A stretch of 64,000 nt of DNA from Agrobacterium tumefaciens. Its GTDB lineage: Bacteria > Pseudomonadota > Alphaproteobacteria > Rhizobiales > Rhizobiaceae. The stretch lies in contig CP048486.1 of assembly GCA_025560025.1 (NCBI GenBank), forward strand, positions 1,988,001 through 2,052,000. The letters run 5' to 3'. The first letter of the stretch is position 1, and each line of letters opens with the position of its first letter. Positions 52,070 through 62,064 of this stretch are shown in pieces. The position numbers and the translations under genes are program-made. The notes below the pieces were generated by a model. That model did no database searches and was not told where the DNA came from. It saw only the letters and a list, made by a program, of their open reading frames with translations.

Positions 52070-53023
52070 ATGGCCTTTCGATCTGAAACACTCGTTGAGG
52101 AGAGCCGTGGCGCGGCTCTCCCGAAGCGGGGCGGCGTGAAGCGGATTTTCGACCGCAACATTCACGCCTACCTGTTTCTCCTGCCCTGGCTGATTGGCTT
52201 TTTTGGACTTACCCTCGGCCCGGCGCTGGCGTCGCTTTATCTGTCGTTCACCAATTACGACCTGTTGCAATCTCCTGACTGGGTGGGGGCGGCGAACTAT
52301 GTGCGCATCGCCACCGATGACCCCAAATTTGCCGCCGCCATGCAGGTGACCTTCACCTATGTGCTGCTGTCGGTGCCGTTGAAGCTCATCTTCGCGCTTC
52401 TCGTCGCACTCGCCTTCAATCGCGGCATAAAGGCCCTGACGCTTTACCGGGCGATCTTCTATCTGCCGTCGCTGCTCGGCTCCAGCGTGGCGATCGCCGT
52501 TCTCTGGCGCCAGCTTTTCGCCTCGGACGGTCTCGTCAACATGATCCTGTGGCAGGCTTTCGGTTATGAAGGACCGAGCTGGATTTCCAATCCGGATTAT
52601 TCGATCTACACGCTGGTCATCCTGTCCGTCTGGCAGTTCGGCTCGCCGATGATCATCTTCCTCGCAGGGTTGAGGCAAATCCCGCAGGACATGTATGAGG
52701 CGGCCGAAATCGACGGTGCGAGCAAGGTGCGGCAGTTCTTCCGCATTACCCTGCCGCTGTTGACGCCGGTGATCTTCTTCAATGCGGTGATCCAGACGAT
52801 CGACGCCTTCAAGGCCTTCACGCCCGCCTTCATCATCTCCGAAGGCACCGGCGGTCCGATCAACTCGACGCTGTTCTATACGCTCTACCTCTATCAGGAA
52901 GCCTTCGGTTTCTTCCGCATGGGATATGCCTCGGCGCTTGCCTGGATATTGGTGATCATCATCTCGCTGTTTACGGCCTTCTCATTCCTCAGCGCGAAAT
53001 ACTGGGTGCATTACGATGACTGA
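52070..53023 (+). CDS. ABC sugar transporter permease (MalF/UgpA type)
   Basis: 317 residues, six hydrophobic segments (the first around AYLFLLPWLIGFFGLTLGP), EAA loop DMYEAAEIDGASKVRQFFRITLPLLTP. Overlaps the next permease by eight bases, indicating coupled translation. Confidence 0.93.
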   Translation: MAFRSETLVEESRGAALPKRGGVKRIFDRNIHAYLFLLPWLIGFFGLTLGPALASLYLSFTNYDLLQSPDWVGAANYVRIATDDPKFAAAMQVTFTYVLLSVPLKLIFALLVALAFNRGIKALTLYRAIFYLPSLLGSSVAIAVLWRQLFASDGLVNMILWQAFGYEGPSWISNPDYSIYTLVILSVWQFGSPMIIFLAGLRQIPQDMYEAAEIDGASKVRQFFRITLPLLTPVIFFNAVIQTIDAFKAFTPAFIISEGTGGPINSTLFYTLYLYQEAFGFFRMGYASALAWILVIIISLFTAFSFLSAKYWVHYDD

Positions 53024-53891
53024 CGCTGTTACCGCTCCCCGGCCGGGACAAGGCCCGCAACGCACGCCGCTGAAATCGGTTTTGCTGCACACGGCCCTGA
53101 TCATCGCTTCCTTTGCGATGCTCTATCCGATCCTGTGGATGATCTCGGGTTCGTTCCGCCCGCAGGACGAGCTGTTCGGCTCCTCCTCGCTCATTCCTTC
53201 GTCGGTCGATTTCGGCGGCTATATCCGTGGCTGGTCCGGGCTTCAGGTGAGTTTCGGGCAGTTCTTCTGGAACTCGTTCTTCATCTCGGTGCTCGCTACC
53301 ATAGGAAACGTGGTCGGCTGCTCGCTCGCCGCCTTCGCTTTTGCCCGGCTGCGTTTCGGCGGGCGCAATTTCTGGTTTGCGCTGATGCTCGGCACCTTGA
53401 TGCTGCCCTATCATGTCGTGCTGATCCCGCAATATATCCTGTTTCTGGAAATGGGCTGGGTGAACACGTCGCTGCCGCTGATCGTGCCGAAATATCTGGC
53501 GACGGATGCCTTCTTCATCTTCCTGATGGTGCAGTTCTTCCGCGGCATTCCGCGCGAGCTGGATGAAGCGGCTGTCATGGATGGCTGCTCGCCCTTCCGC
53601 ATCTACTGGAAGATCATGCTGCCTTTGTCGCTGCCGGTGCTGGCCACGGCCGCCATCTTTTCCTTCATCTGGACCTGGGACGACTTCTTCGGTCCGCTGA
53701 TCTATCTGAACGACATCAACACCTACACCGTGCAGCTCGGCCTCAGATCCTTCGTGGATTCCACCGGCAGCTCGGACTGGACCTCGCTTTTCGCCATGTC
53801 CAACCTGTCGCTGGTGCCGGTCTTCCTGTTCTTCCTGTTCTTCCAGCGGCTGCTGATCGAAGGCATCGCCACCACCGGAATGAAACGCTGA
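53016..53891 (+). CDS. ABC sugar transporter permease (MalG/UgpE type)
   Basis: 291 residues, six hydrophobic segments, EAA loop ELDEAAVMDGCSPFRIYWKIMLPLSLP. Partner of the permease just upstream. 88 bases with a strong hairpin separate it from the ATPase gene. Confidence 0.93.
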   Translation: MTDAVTAPRPGQGPQRTPLKSVLLHTALIIASFAMLYPILWMISGSFRPQDELFGSSSLIPSSVDFGGYIRGWSGLQVSFGQFFWNSFFISVLATIGNVVGCSLAAFAFARLRFGGRNFWFALMLGTLMLPYHVVLIPQYILFLEMGWVNTSLPLIVPKYLATDAFFIFLMVQFFRGIPRELDEAAVMDGCSPFRIYWKIMLPLSLPVLATAAIFSFIWTWDDFFGPLIYLNDINTYTVQLGLRSFVDSTGSSDWTSLFAMSNLSLVPVFLFFLFFQRLLIEGIATTGMKR

Positions 53892-53932
53892 ACGGGACCC
53901 GGATCGAGAACGAATTATATCAGACTATCAAC

Positions 53933-53966
53933 ACTGTCGCGGCCGCCCCCTGCGCGGCGCGACAGT
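53933..53966 (+). terminator. Hairpin between permease and ATPase genes
   Basis: ACTGTCGCG (53933-53941) pairs with CGCGACAGT (53958-53966), and inner CCGC/GCGG extend the stem past a one-base bulge. No U-run. Probably modulates ATPase gene expression or mRNA processing. Confidence 0.5.
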
Positions 53967-53979
53967 CGGGAGAAACAGC

Positions 53980-55053
<1,074 letters not shown>

Positions 55054-55095
55054 CCTGTTGCCCGTCGCGGTTGTGTGAACCGGTGCACGTCTGTC

Positions 55096-55575
55096 TCAAG
55101 CGGCGTGTTTCGGGCGTCCGGGACGGCGTGGCCGGAAATGCGCATGCATGAGAAGCGGGTCGCGCTGGGTGGCCCGCAGCAGCATCTTGACCGCGTGGCT
55201 TACGGGCGTGCCCGCACGATAGTTGTTCCACGTCCGTAAAGTGACGCCAAGAAAATCCGCCGCCTCATTATTGGAAAGGCCGATTTCCTCCTGCCATTTG
55301 CGCAGGTCCTCCACATCGAAGTCCCGCTGGTCCTCTGCGATCTGGTAGAGGTGATAGGCATCGATCGCCAAGTCGTCTCCGTGCCATTCCACAGTCGCAC
55401 CATAATCGGCGACTGTCGCGGTCTTCCAGATATCTGTCGAACGGAGCGGATTGAGCAATTCTCCCCCGGTCGCTATCCATCCGGTCAGATCGGCGGTCGA
55501 TTGGCTTCCGTCAACCCAGTCGATGGTGAGCGTGCAAGGCGGATTGGGCAGGATGGTTTTGACGCGTGGTGTCAT
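55096..55575 (-). CDS. DUF2442 domain fused to a helix-turn-helix domain
   Basis: 159 residues. The N-terminal about 75 residues match the DUF2442 pattern (VKTILPNPPCTLTIDWVDGSQSTADLTGWI). The C-terminal half has a Cro/Xre-like helix-turn-helix (LRKWQEEIGLSNNEAADFLGVTLRTWNNYRAGTPVSHAVKMLLRA). Start at 55575 overlaps the stop of the DUF4160 gene (ATGA). DUF4160-DUF2442 pairs are common in bacteria with no proven function; the DNA-binding partner and a palindrome upstream give it a toxin-antitoxin-like layout. Confidence 0.75.
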   Translation of the reverse strand: MTPRVKTILPNPPCTLTIDWVDGSQSTADLTGWIATGGELLNPLRSTDIWKTATVADYGATVEWHGDDLAIDAYHLYQIAEDQRDFDVEDLRKWQEEIGLSNNEAADFLGVTLRTWNNYRAGTPVSHAVKMLLRATQRDPLLMHAHFRPRRPGRPKHAA

Positions 55576-55832
55576 GATTTCTCTCCCTTTCCTACAATGG
55601 GAAAACGCGGGTTCGTCCGATCCCATTCATCGGCAATCAGCTTCCCATTGGTTTTCGCCCATGTCAAAGCGTCGGCTTCTGCCTTGCGGGATAGCTTGCC
55701 GCGCAGGATTTCCAGAGTTTCGATGTCGACAAGAGCATCAGCGTCCGGTGTTATGATGTGAAAGTGCGGCGGCAAGTGATCGTTCGCATAGACGCGTATT
55801 ATGATGTTCCCGATCTGAATTAATTTGCCCAT
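55572..55832 (-). CDS. DUF4160 protein
   Basis: 86 residues: KLIQIGNIIIRVYANDHLPPHFHIITPDADALVDIETLEILRGKL is the DUF4160 pattern, with the conserved HxPPHFH histidines. It precedes and overlaps the DUF2442-HTH gene. Function unknown; a small metal-binding or nuclease-like role is speculation from the histidines. Confidence 0.78.
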   Translation of the reverse strand: MGKLIQIGNIIIRVYANDHLPPHFHIITPDADALVDIETLEILRGKLSRKAEADALTWAKTNGKLIADEWDRTNPRFPIVGKGEKS

Positions 55833-55855
55833 GCCGCACCCACATCGTCAATAAA

Positions 55856-55880
55856 ACATAGTGCATAAATTTCACTATGT
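55856..55880. promoter_or_regulatory. Inverted repeat upstream of the DUF4160-DUF2442 pair
   Basis: ACATAGTG-N9-CACTATGT, eight perfect pairs, 24 bases upstream of the DUF4160 start in a locally AT-rich stretch. Well placed as the operator for the HTH protein encoded downstream. Confidence 0.55.
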
Positions 55881-55931
55881 GAAGAAGGGATGAAGCATAT
55901 TTCTGGTAAGGGGGCAGGCAGAAGGTGAACG

Positions 55932-56708
55932 CTACGATCTATAAAGAACGTCCTTGAGCGTCACTGCATCTTCCGAGAACTGGCTGACATCGTCACCCCT
56001 AACGAATTCCAGCATCGCATAGCGCGCCTTCGTCCAGTCACTCTCCGGCAGGGCATCGATGCAGGCCCGCCAATAATCCGCACGCTCGCGAAGGGGCAGG
56101 CGGCTGGCGTCTTTGAGCCAGGCGAAGGCATGCAGGTGGCAGATGCGTGAGCCGAGCGCCGATATTTCCGCAAGTGCGTCCTCCAGCGGCAGGCCGGGGG
56201 CGGGTTGCCAGTAGAAAAAGAGGTTTGGTATCGGCAGGTCCTGCAGGAGTTGCAGGGACGAAGGCAGCGTATCTGTCAGGGAGTTGGGGTGATATTCCAG
56301 CCCGATTGTCATGCCATGGTCGTCCGCCCGGCGGGCGAGTGTCGCCAGCGCCTCTGTTGCTGCGCGGCGTTCTGCTGGGGAATAATCGGCAGATGGGCGT
56401 TTGCGGCTGCCGGGCCAGATGCGGATATGGCTGGTGCCCAGCGCTTTTGCGGTTTCCAGAGTGGCGGTCACATCCTCCGGTGCAAAATCCGGTGCGAAGA
56501 TGTAGGAGCCATAGGAAGAAACGGTGAGGCCGGCTTTCGCCGTTCGCGCCGCCACGTCCCTCGCATTGTCGAGGTCGCCGGGCGGAACATGGATGTCGCC
56601 GCCCCATTCGATTGCCTTGATGCCATTTGCGGCGGCAAGCTCGATAACCGCCTGCGTCGGCATAGAGCGGAAGGTGACGGAGCAGAGGCCCGGCTCGAAA
56701 ATTCTCAT
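55932..56708 (-). CDS. TIM-barrel sugar isomerase/epimerase-like protein
   Basis: 258 residues, AP-endonuclease-2-like barrel. Metal-ligand candidates: Glu in KAIEWGGDIH, Glu in GLEYHPNSL, His in CHLHAFAW and Glu in MLEFVRGDD. It overlaps the dehydrogenase gene by four bases and is last in the LacI-controlled minus-strand run. Likely isomerises a sugar or keto acid inside the cell; the substrate is unknown. Confidence 0.82.
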   Translation of the reverse strand: MRIFEPGLCSVTFRSMPTQAVIELAAANGIKAIEWGGDIHVPPGDLDNARDVAARTAKAGLTVSSYGSYIFAPDFAPEDVTATLETAKALGTSHIRIWPGSRKRPSADYSPAERRAATEALATLARRADDHGMTIGLEYHPNSLTDTLPSSLQLLQDLPIPNLFFYWQPAPGLPLEDALAEISALGSRICHLHAFAWLKDASRLPLRERADYWRACIDALPESDWTKARYAMLEFVRGDDVSQFSEDAVTLKDVLYRS

Positions 56709-57721
56709 GCGATCAGTTCCAGATGTTCCGGCCGTATCTGCTGTTGCAATGGTTCTGCGCGGCAGAAACGCTCGATCTCGGCAATCGCCATGTTGCCAAG
56801 CCGTGCGCGCTCAAGGCCGACGGCACCGGCGATATGCGGTGTCAGAAACACATTCGGCAGGCTGTAGAAGGGTGAATTCTGCGGCGGCACTTCCGGATCG
56901 GTCACGTCGATGACGGCTTCGATGCGTCCGGTTTTCAGTTCCGCCAGAAGCGCTTCTTCATCCACCAGAGCGCCGCGCGCCGTGTTGATCAGGGTTGCGC
57001 CGTCCTTCATCCGGGCAAGCGCATCCGCGCCGATCATATGCCGGGTCTGCGGCAGGGATGGCGCATGCAGGGAAATCACGTCGCTCACCAACATCAGCTC
57101 ATCGAGCGATACAAGGTGCACGCCGAGCTTCTGCGCTTCGGTCACGTTTAAAAAAGGGTCGAAAAGGACGAGATCGAGATCGAAGGGCTTCAGCAGATTG
57201 ATCACCCGACGCCCGATACGCGACGCCCCGACAATGCCGACCGTGAGGCCGAGATTGCCGATGGCCTGCGATTGCAGGCGGTCGACATTGTCCCGCCCGC
57301 GGTCCTCCACATAGAGGCGACGGAAACCGAAGGTGCGCTTGCCGGAAAGCAGGATCATCGCCAGCGTGAACTCTGCGACCGGCTGCGCATTCGCTTCGGC
57401 TGCGCTGCACACCGTGACGCCACGTTCGAAAACCGCCTGCGACAGGAAATATTTCACCGTGCCGGCCGCATGCGAAATCAGCCTCAGCTCCGGCATCAGC
57501 GCCAGTTCGCGAGCGCCGATATCGGGACAACCCCAGCCGGTCAGAAGAATATCCGTGCGCGCCAGCTGTTCTTTCGCGGATGGATCGTGAAAGTCGCGGA
57601 TGCAGCGGGTATCGAGAATTTCAACGCTCTGCGACAGCCTTTCGAGCGCCTGTGGCGTCAGCACATGCTGCGTCCGCTCCGGGTCCATGGCGAGGCTGAG
57701 ACGCGCAAGCGGGCCTGTCAT
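56705..57721 (-). CDS. D-2-hydroxyacid dehydrogenase family protein
   Basis: 338 residues. Nucleotide motif GLTVGIVGASRIGRRVINLL, the TARGALVDEEALLAEL block with Arg, the Glu region VIDVTDPEVPP and the catalytic His in FLTPHIAGAVG. The family reduces 2-keto acids or oxidises 2-hydroxy acids with NAD(P). It overlaps both neighbours by four bases (ATGA), so it is translated with the DUF2264 and TIM-barrel genes. Confidence 0.88.
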   Translation of the reverse strand: MTGPLARLSLAMDPERTQHVLTPQALERLSQSVEILDTRCIRDFHDPSAKEQLARTDILLTGWGCPDIGARELALMPELRLISHAAGTVKYFLSQAVFERGVTVCSAAEANAQPVAEFTLAMILLSGKRTFGFRRLYVEDRGRDNVDRLQSQAIGNLGLTVGIVGASRIGRRVINLLKPFDLDLVLFDPFLNVTEAQKLGVHLVSLDELMLVSDVISLHAPSLPQTRHMIGADALARMKDGATLINTARGALVDEEALLAELKTGRIEAVIDVTDPEVPPQNSPFYSLPNVFLTPHIAGAVGLERARLGNMAIAEIERFCRAEPLQQQIRPEHLELIA

Positions 57722-59595
57722 TGCGGTTCTCCCGCCGCCGCCATGCTGCTGACCGGGATGCCGTGTTCCGCAAACAGCCGGTCGAGCGCCTCGATATCGG
57801 GAAGTGCTGGAACAGCGGCCAGAGCGTTTTTGCTTTCGGTCCCGCTCAATCCCGCAAAGACGGCGCAGGCGAGCAGGGTTTCGCCCGCCGGAATGTCGCC
57901 CCGCAATTGCGGCACCGTGGTCTTGGCATAAACAAGGCTGGTATTGGGCAGCGCCTTCAGCGCCACGCCCTGGCGGGTTATGCCGGAGCCGAGATCGACG
58001 ATGGCGGATATGTCGGTGCCGCAATCGGCCGTCGCCCGGCCGGGCGCTTCGCTCACGGCATCGCGGTCACCATCGTTGCGGTTGATCGCAAAACCGCCCT
58101 CGGTGACCGATAGGGGCCGCGCGGAGGTGATGCGGTGAAGCCTGACATGCCAGTCACCAGCCGCAACCAGCGTCGTTTCGACCGCCACATCCGGGAATGG
58201 TTTCCATGTCGCCCGCAGGCTTTCCCCGGCCAGCAGAACCTTTTCATTGGTTTCGCGCACCCGGTAATGCAGGCCGTCTTCGGAGAAGGCCAGCATATTG
58301 TCGAAACCATTGGTCTTGAAGCCGCGCTCGTCCACTTCCACGCCAAAACCGTAGCGGGAGGAATAGGCGAATTTCGCATATTTCTCCGGCCCGCCGCGCA
58401 TCGACAGGTTTTCCTGCCCGCTGGAAAGCGCGGTGACGTTACCTTTGCCGCGCATCATCACCATGCCGGGATGAACGAGCGGCCGTGGTTTTTGCGATGT
58501 TTCGGGCCGCTTTTCTTCCGCCTGCCAGAAGGGATGGCTCTCAGGCAAAGCGAGCGGCAGGAAGGCCTTGAAGGCCCAATAGGGTGAGCCCGCCGAATTA
58601 TAACTTTCCGACATGGTGAGCTGCGGATAGGCATAACCGATGGAAAGCACACCATCGCGGTCAGCGATCGGCTTTTTCGCCCACCAGCGCAGATGCTGCA
58701 GATACAGCCCCTTGATCTCGCCCCAGGGCAGCGCTTCCTCATCGGCAAAAGCAAGGCCGGCCCAGAAGCCGCCGCAGGCGAAACGGTAGGTCATGGAGCG
58801 GCCGAAGGCCAACGTGCCGCCATCCTCGTCGAACCAGCTGACGAAATCCTTTGCGAAGAGCCGGGCGCGTTCGCGGTAGCGCTCGGCGAAGGCATCGCCC
58901 GGCTTGCTGAGCTTCGCATAGATCAGGCCGTAAAAATGCATGGCGAAGGCAATGTAATGGTCGATGCGGCGGTAGTTTCCATCGCGATACCAGCCGTCGG
59001 CAATGTAAAACCCGTCCAGCTCCGTCTGGAATGTCTCCGTCAGGCTGCGGTCAAATTCGATGCCGAGATGATCGAGCGCCATGTCGACCATTATCCGGAA
59101 AAATTTCCAGTTATTGTCGGCATAGATACGTTCGCGCGCCGTCAATAGATAGCGGCGCACATTGCCTTTCTGTGCGTCGGACAGCGGTTCCCACAAATGT
59201 TGCGGGGCAAGCCGAAGTGCAAAGCCGAGGGCGGCGAGCTCCACCAGACGCTGGTCCTTCTGGCGCACGTCGCCCCAGTAATCGGGATGGGCGGGATCGG
59301 TGCCGTTGGCGATGCCCTTGGCCAGAAGCGGCCAATGAGCGAACGTATCGCCGCTGAGCGCCAGCGGCGCGATGCCCCAGAGCGGCCGTGCAAATCCTTC
59401 CAGATCGGCCGCCGCCCGGTCGAAATGTGCGGCGGTGCCGCTCAGCGTCACCCTTGCGCCGCTTTCGGAAAAATAGGGAAGCAGAGGTGCGAAACTGTCG
59501 TCCAGCGCCCGCCGCACGTCGGCGCGGGTCTTGAGCGGATTGCGGTTTAGCGGATTGAAACGGGTCATTGGATCATTATTTGCCGCATCATGCAT
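57718..59595 (-). CDS. DUF2264 protein, probable (alpha/alpha)6 carbohydrate-active enzyme
   Basis: About 625 residues without a signal peptide. It matches the DUF2264 pattern: the N-terminal helical half with WGIAPLALSG, AQKGNVRRYLL, NNWKFFRIMVD and DGWYRDGNYRRIDHYIAFAMHFYGLIYA is typical of an alpha-toroid glycosidase, followed by a beta-rich C-terminal third. Tyr/Trp/Asp-rich loops such as GDGWYRDG suggest a sugar site. The start at 59595 overlaps the LacI stop; ATG 59568 is an alternative. A cytoplasmic oligosaccharide hydrolase is inferred from fold and context. Confidence 0.8.
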   Translation of the reverse strand: MHDAANNDPMTRFNPLNRNPLKTRADVRRALDDSFAPLLPYFSESGARVTLSGTAAHFDRAAADLEGFARPLWGIAPLALSGDTFAHWPLLAKGIANGTDPAHPDYWGDVRQKDQRLVELAALGFALRLAPQHLWEPLSDAQKGNVRRYLLTARERIYADNNWKFFRIMVDMALDHLGIEFDRSLTETFQTELDGFYIADGWYRDGNYRRIDHYIAFAMHFYGLIYAKLSKPGDAFAERYRERARLFAKDFVSWFDEDGGTLAFGRSMTYRFACGGFWAGLAFADEEALPWGEIKGLYLQHLRWWAKKPIADRDGVLSIGYAYPQLTMSESYNSAGSPYWAFKAFLPLALPESHPFWQAEEKRPETSQKPRPLVHPGMVMMRGKGNVTALSSGQENLSMRGGPEKYAKFAYSSRYGFGVEVDERGFKTNGFDNMLAFSEDGLHYRVRETNEKVLLAGESLRATWKPFPDVAVETTLVAAGDWHVRLHRITSARPLSVTEGGFAINRNDGDRDAVSEAPGRATADCGTDISAIVDLGSGITRQGVALKALPNTSLVYAKTTVPQLRGDIPAGETLLACAVFAGLSGTESKNALAAVPALPDIEALDRLFAEHGIPVSSMAAAGEPQ

Positions 59596-60652
59596 TGCGT
59601 ATCGCCTTTTCCATCTTCTTCGCCTGACCGGCCGTCTGTCCTTCCACCAGCTGCACACCCAGCTGAACCTGCCGGGCATTGGCCGAAGGTTCCGTCAGCC
59701 GGCGGCGCATCAGCTCCACCGCCTCGCGGGCGATCTCGCGGCGGTCGACCCGGATGGTGCTGAGCCGCGGTGTGGAGAGTTCGGCAAAGGGAAGGTCGTC
59801 GAAACCGATGATCGAAAGGTCGTCCGGTACGGCAAGACCAAGCTCCTGCGCCGCGCCAAGCGCGCCAAGCGCAATGGCGTCATTCATGCAGAAAATACCG
59901 GTCAGATCGGGGTTTTTGGCCAAAAGCTGACGAACCGCATCGCCGGCTTGCCCAAAACCGCTATCCGCCGTCGAAAGCAGAAATTCCTCATAGGTGGTTC
60001 CCTCGTCCTCCAGGATCGTATGCCGGAAGCCGCGCATGCGTTCTCTGATGGTGTGGCGGTGCTCCGGGCCGATATAGGCGACCTTGCGGTGGCCCAGTTC
60101 CAGCAGTCGCCGCGCCGCCATAGCGCCGCCGTAAAAATTGGAAGGCGAGACGCAATCCAGCATCATCGAGGGATCGGCGCTATTGACCAGAACCGGTTGC
60201 AGCACGCCCTGCGTGATGCGGTGAATGATCTCTTCTTCCGGATCAAGGCCAATGGCGAGAAGGCCATCAACCTCGCAGACCCGCTGCGTGAGGGCGTCAT
60301 CGATCTGCTTCTGGTGCAGCAGCCGGATATCAAGCTCGAAACCATCCGTCTGGGAAAGGCTGCGCAGCATGTCGAAAATATCGTGATAAAAAGCGCCGAT
60401 ATCGCCGGTCGCCCTCTCGGCGGACATGAGGGCGAGAATTTTCTTGCCCTCCAGCGATACGCCGCCCGCCTGGCTCGTAACCGGCCTCAGTGGATAACCG
60501 AGTTCCGCCGCCACGCCCAGAACCTTGGTCTGTATCGATGCGCTGATGCCTTTTTCCCCGGCGAGGACCCGTGAGACGGTGCTGATGGAAACCCCTGCGC
60601 GCTGGGCGATATCCGACTGGCGCGGGCGGCTGATGTCGGGCGTATCGTTCAT
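59588..60652 (-). CDS. LacI-family transcriptional regulator
   Basis: 354 residues. N-terminal HTH (RQSDIAQRAGVSISTVSRVLAGEKGI, about 11-36), hinge, and a periplasmic-binding-protein-like effector domain (GLLAIGLDPEEEIIHRI, IIGFDDLPFAELSTPRLSTI). Start 60652 follows AGGAG; the frame is open further up without family similarity. It heads its operon and faces the binding-protein gene across a 112-base region containing four TTGCAA boxes, its likely operators. Confidence 0.92.
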   Translation of the reverse strand: MNDTPDISRPRQSDIAQRAGVSISTVSRVLAGEKGISASIQTKVLGVAAELGYPLRPVTSQAGGVSLEGKKILALMSAERATGDIGAFYHDIFDMLRSLSQTDGFELDIRLLHQKQIDDALTQRVCEVDGLLAIGLDPEEEIIHRITQGVLQPVLVNSADPSMMLDCVSPSNFYGGAMAARRLLELGHRKVAYIGPEHRHTIRERMRGFRHTILEDEGTTYEEFLLSTADSGFGQAGDAVRQLLAKNPDLTGIFCMNDAIALGALGAAQELGLAVPDDLSIIGFDDLPFAELSTPRLSTIRVDRREIAREAVELMRRRLTEPSANARQVQLGVQLVEGQTAGQAKKMEKAIRNA

Positions 60653-60666
60653 GTCGTCTCCTGCGC

Positions 60667-60748
60667 TTGCAAAAAATTCTATTATGATGCAAATATTGCA
60701 AATACGGAAAATTTGCAAGAATTTAAGTGATAAGTGAGAAATTTGCAA
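60667..60748. promoter_or_regulatory. Array of four TTGCAA boxes between lacI-type gene and orphan binding protein
   Basis: TTGCAA at 60667, 60696, 60713 and 60743, the last two inside ATTTGCAAG/A contexts. LacI regulators recognise symmetric sites with a central CG or GC step, and TTGCAA-centred palindromes fit. Spacings of 29, 17 and 30 bases suggest two pairs and looping or side-by-side binding controlling both divergent genes. Confidence 0.5.
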
Positions 60749-60764
60749 AACGCGGGAGGAGCAG

Positions 60765-62057
60765 ATGCAAACTATCGATAGACGTGGATTTTTGGTGACG
60801 GCGGCGCTGGCCGGTCTTGGCGCGGCGGCGGGCGGTTTCCGCGCAATGGCGGCTGAAACCCGGCTTCGTTGCGTATGGTGGGGGTCGGCTGACCGCAACA
60901 AGCGTACCAATGAGGTGATCTCCCTTTATCAGAAGGCAGATCCGCAAACGGTGGTCAGTGGGGAGATGATCGCCGGTTCCGACTACTGGACCAAACTTGC
61001 GACATCCATGGCGGGACGCAACGTCGCCGATATCTTCCAGCTCGAGCCTTCCACCATTGCCGATTATTCCGGCCGTGGCGCCTGCATGGAGCTAGATCAG
61101 TTCGTCGGCTCGGCGCTCGATCTTTCCAGCTTCGGCAAAAGCGAGATCGATCTTTGCCGCATCGACGGCAAGCTTTACGGCGTCGGTCTCGGGCTGAATT
61201 CCTTCTGCATGATGTACGATGCCGAGACGCTGAAGGAAGCGGGCGTCTCCGTGCCGAAGGAGCAGATCACCTGGAAGGCGCTGGCGGAACTGGCGCGCGA
61301 TTTCAAGAAGAACGCTCCGGCAAAACGAAACTACTGGGCTGTGCCCTATGGCGGGCGTTATCACTATGTCTTTGATGTCTGGCTGCGCCAGCGCGGCAAG
61401 CTCCTGTTCCAGGACGGCACCATCGGCTTCAACAAGGAAGACGCCAAGGAATGGTTCGCCTATTGGGAGGATCTGCGCGAAAACAAGCTCTGCGTCTCCG
61501 CCGATATCCAGACACGTGACGATAATACCATCGAATCCAACGCGCTGACCCTTGGCAATTCGGCAATCGGTTTTGCCTATTCCAACCAGCTCGTGGGTTA
61601 CCAGGCGCTCAACAAGAAGACGCTGTCGATCGGCATGCTGCCGGGCGAGGGGGCGGGCAAGCCGACCGGGCATTATTACCGGCCGGGCCTCATCTGGTGC
61701 ATTTCGTCCACCTCTACCAATCCGGAAGCGGCGGCGAAGTTCATCAACTTCTTCGTCAACGATCTGGATGCCGGCAAGGTTCTCGGTGTCGAGCGTGGCG
61801 TACCGCCAGCGAAGAAAGTGCGTGAAGCGGTGTTGCCGAGCCTCAACGAGACCGAACGCAAGACGGTGGATTACATCGAAAGCCTGTCCGGCAAGCTCGA
61901 TCCCTATCCGGAGCCTGCCCCGATTGGCGCCAATGAGTTCGACCGTGGGGTGATGCGCCCCATCGCCGACTCGCTCGCTTTCGGCCGCGCCAGCGTGGAC
62001 GAGGCGGCGCAAAACCTTGTCGACACCGGCACGCGGACCCTGCGCAAGCGCGGATGA
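60765..62057 (+). CDS. Orphan ABC sugar-binding protein, Tat-exported
   Basis: 430 residues. The Tat motif is very clear (MQTIDRRGFLVTAALAGLGA). The mature part is a paralogue of the binding protein at 50774: TRLRCVWWGSADRNKRTNE, CRIDGKLYGVGLGLNSF, YSNQLVGYQALNKKTLSIG and VLGVERGVP align directly. No permease or ATPase gene follows; a bidirectional terminator and a minus-strand regulator come next. It probably delivers a related sugar to the permeases at 52070-53891. Confidence 0.9.
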   Translation: MQTIDRRGFLVTAALAGLGAAAGGFRAMAAETRLRCVWWGSADRNKRTNEVISLYQKADPQTVVSGEMIAGSDYWTKLATSMAGRNVADIFQLEPSTIADYSGRGACMELDQFVGSALDLSSFGKSEIDLCRIDGKLYGVGLGLNSFCMMYDAETLKEAGVSVPKEQITWKALAELARDFKKNAPAKRNYWAVPYGGRYHYVFDVWLRQRGKLLFQDGTIGFNKEDAKEWFAYWEDLRENKLCVSADIQTRDDNTIESNALTLGNSAIGFAYSNQLVGYQALNKKTLSIGMLPGEGAGKPTGHYYRPGLIWCISSTSTNPEAAAKFINFFVNDLDAGKVLGVERGVPPAKKVREAVLPSLNETERKTVDYIESLSGKLDPYPEPAPIGANEFDRGVMRPIADSLAFGRASVDEAAQNLVDTGTRTLRKRG

Positions 62058-62064
62058 CGACGAG

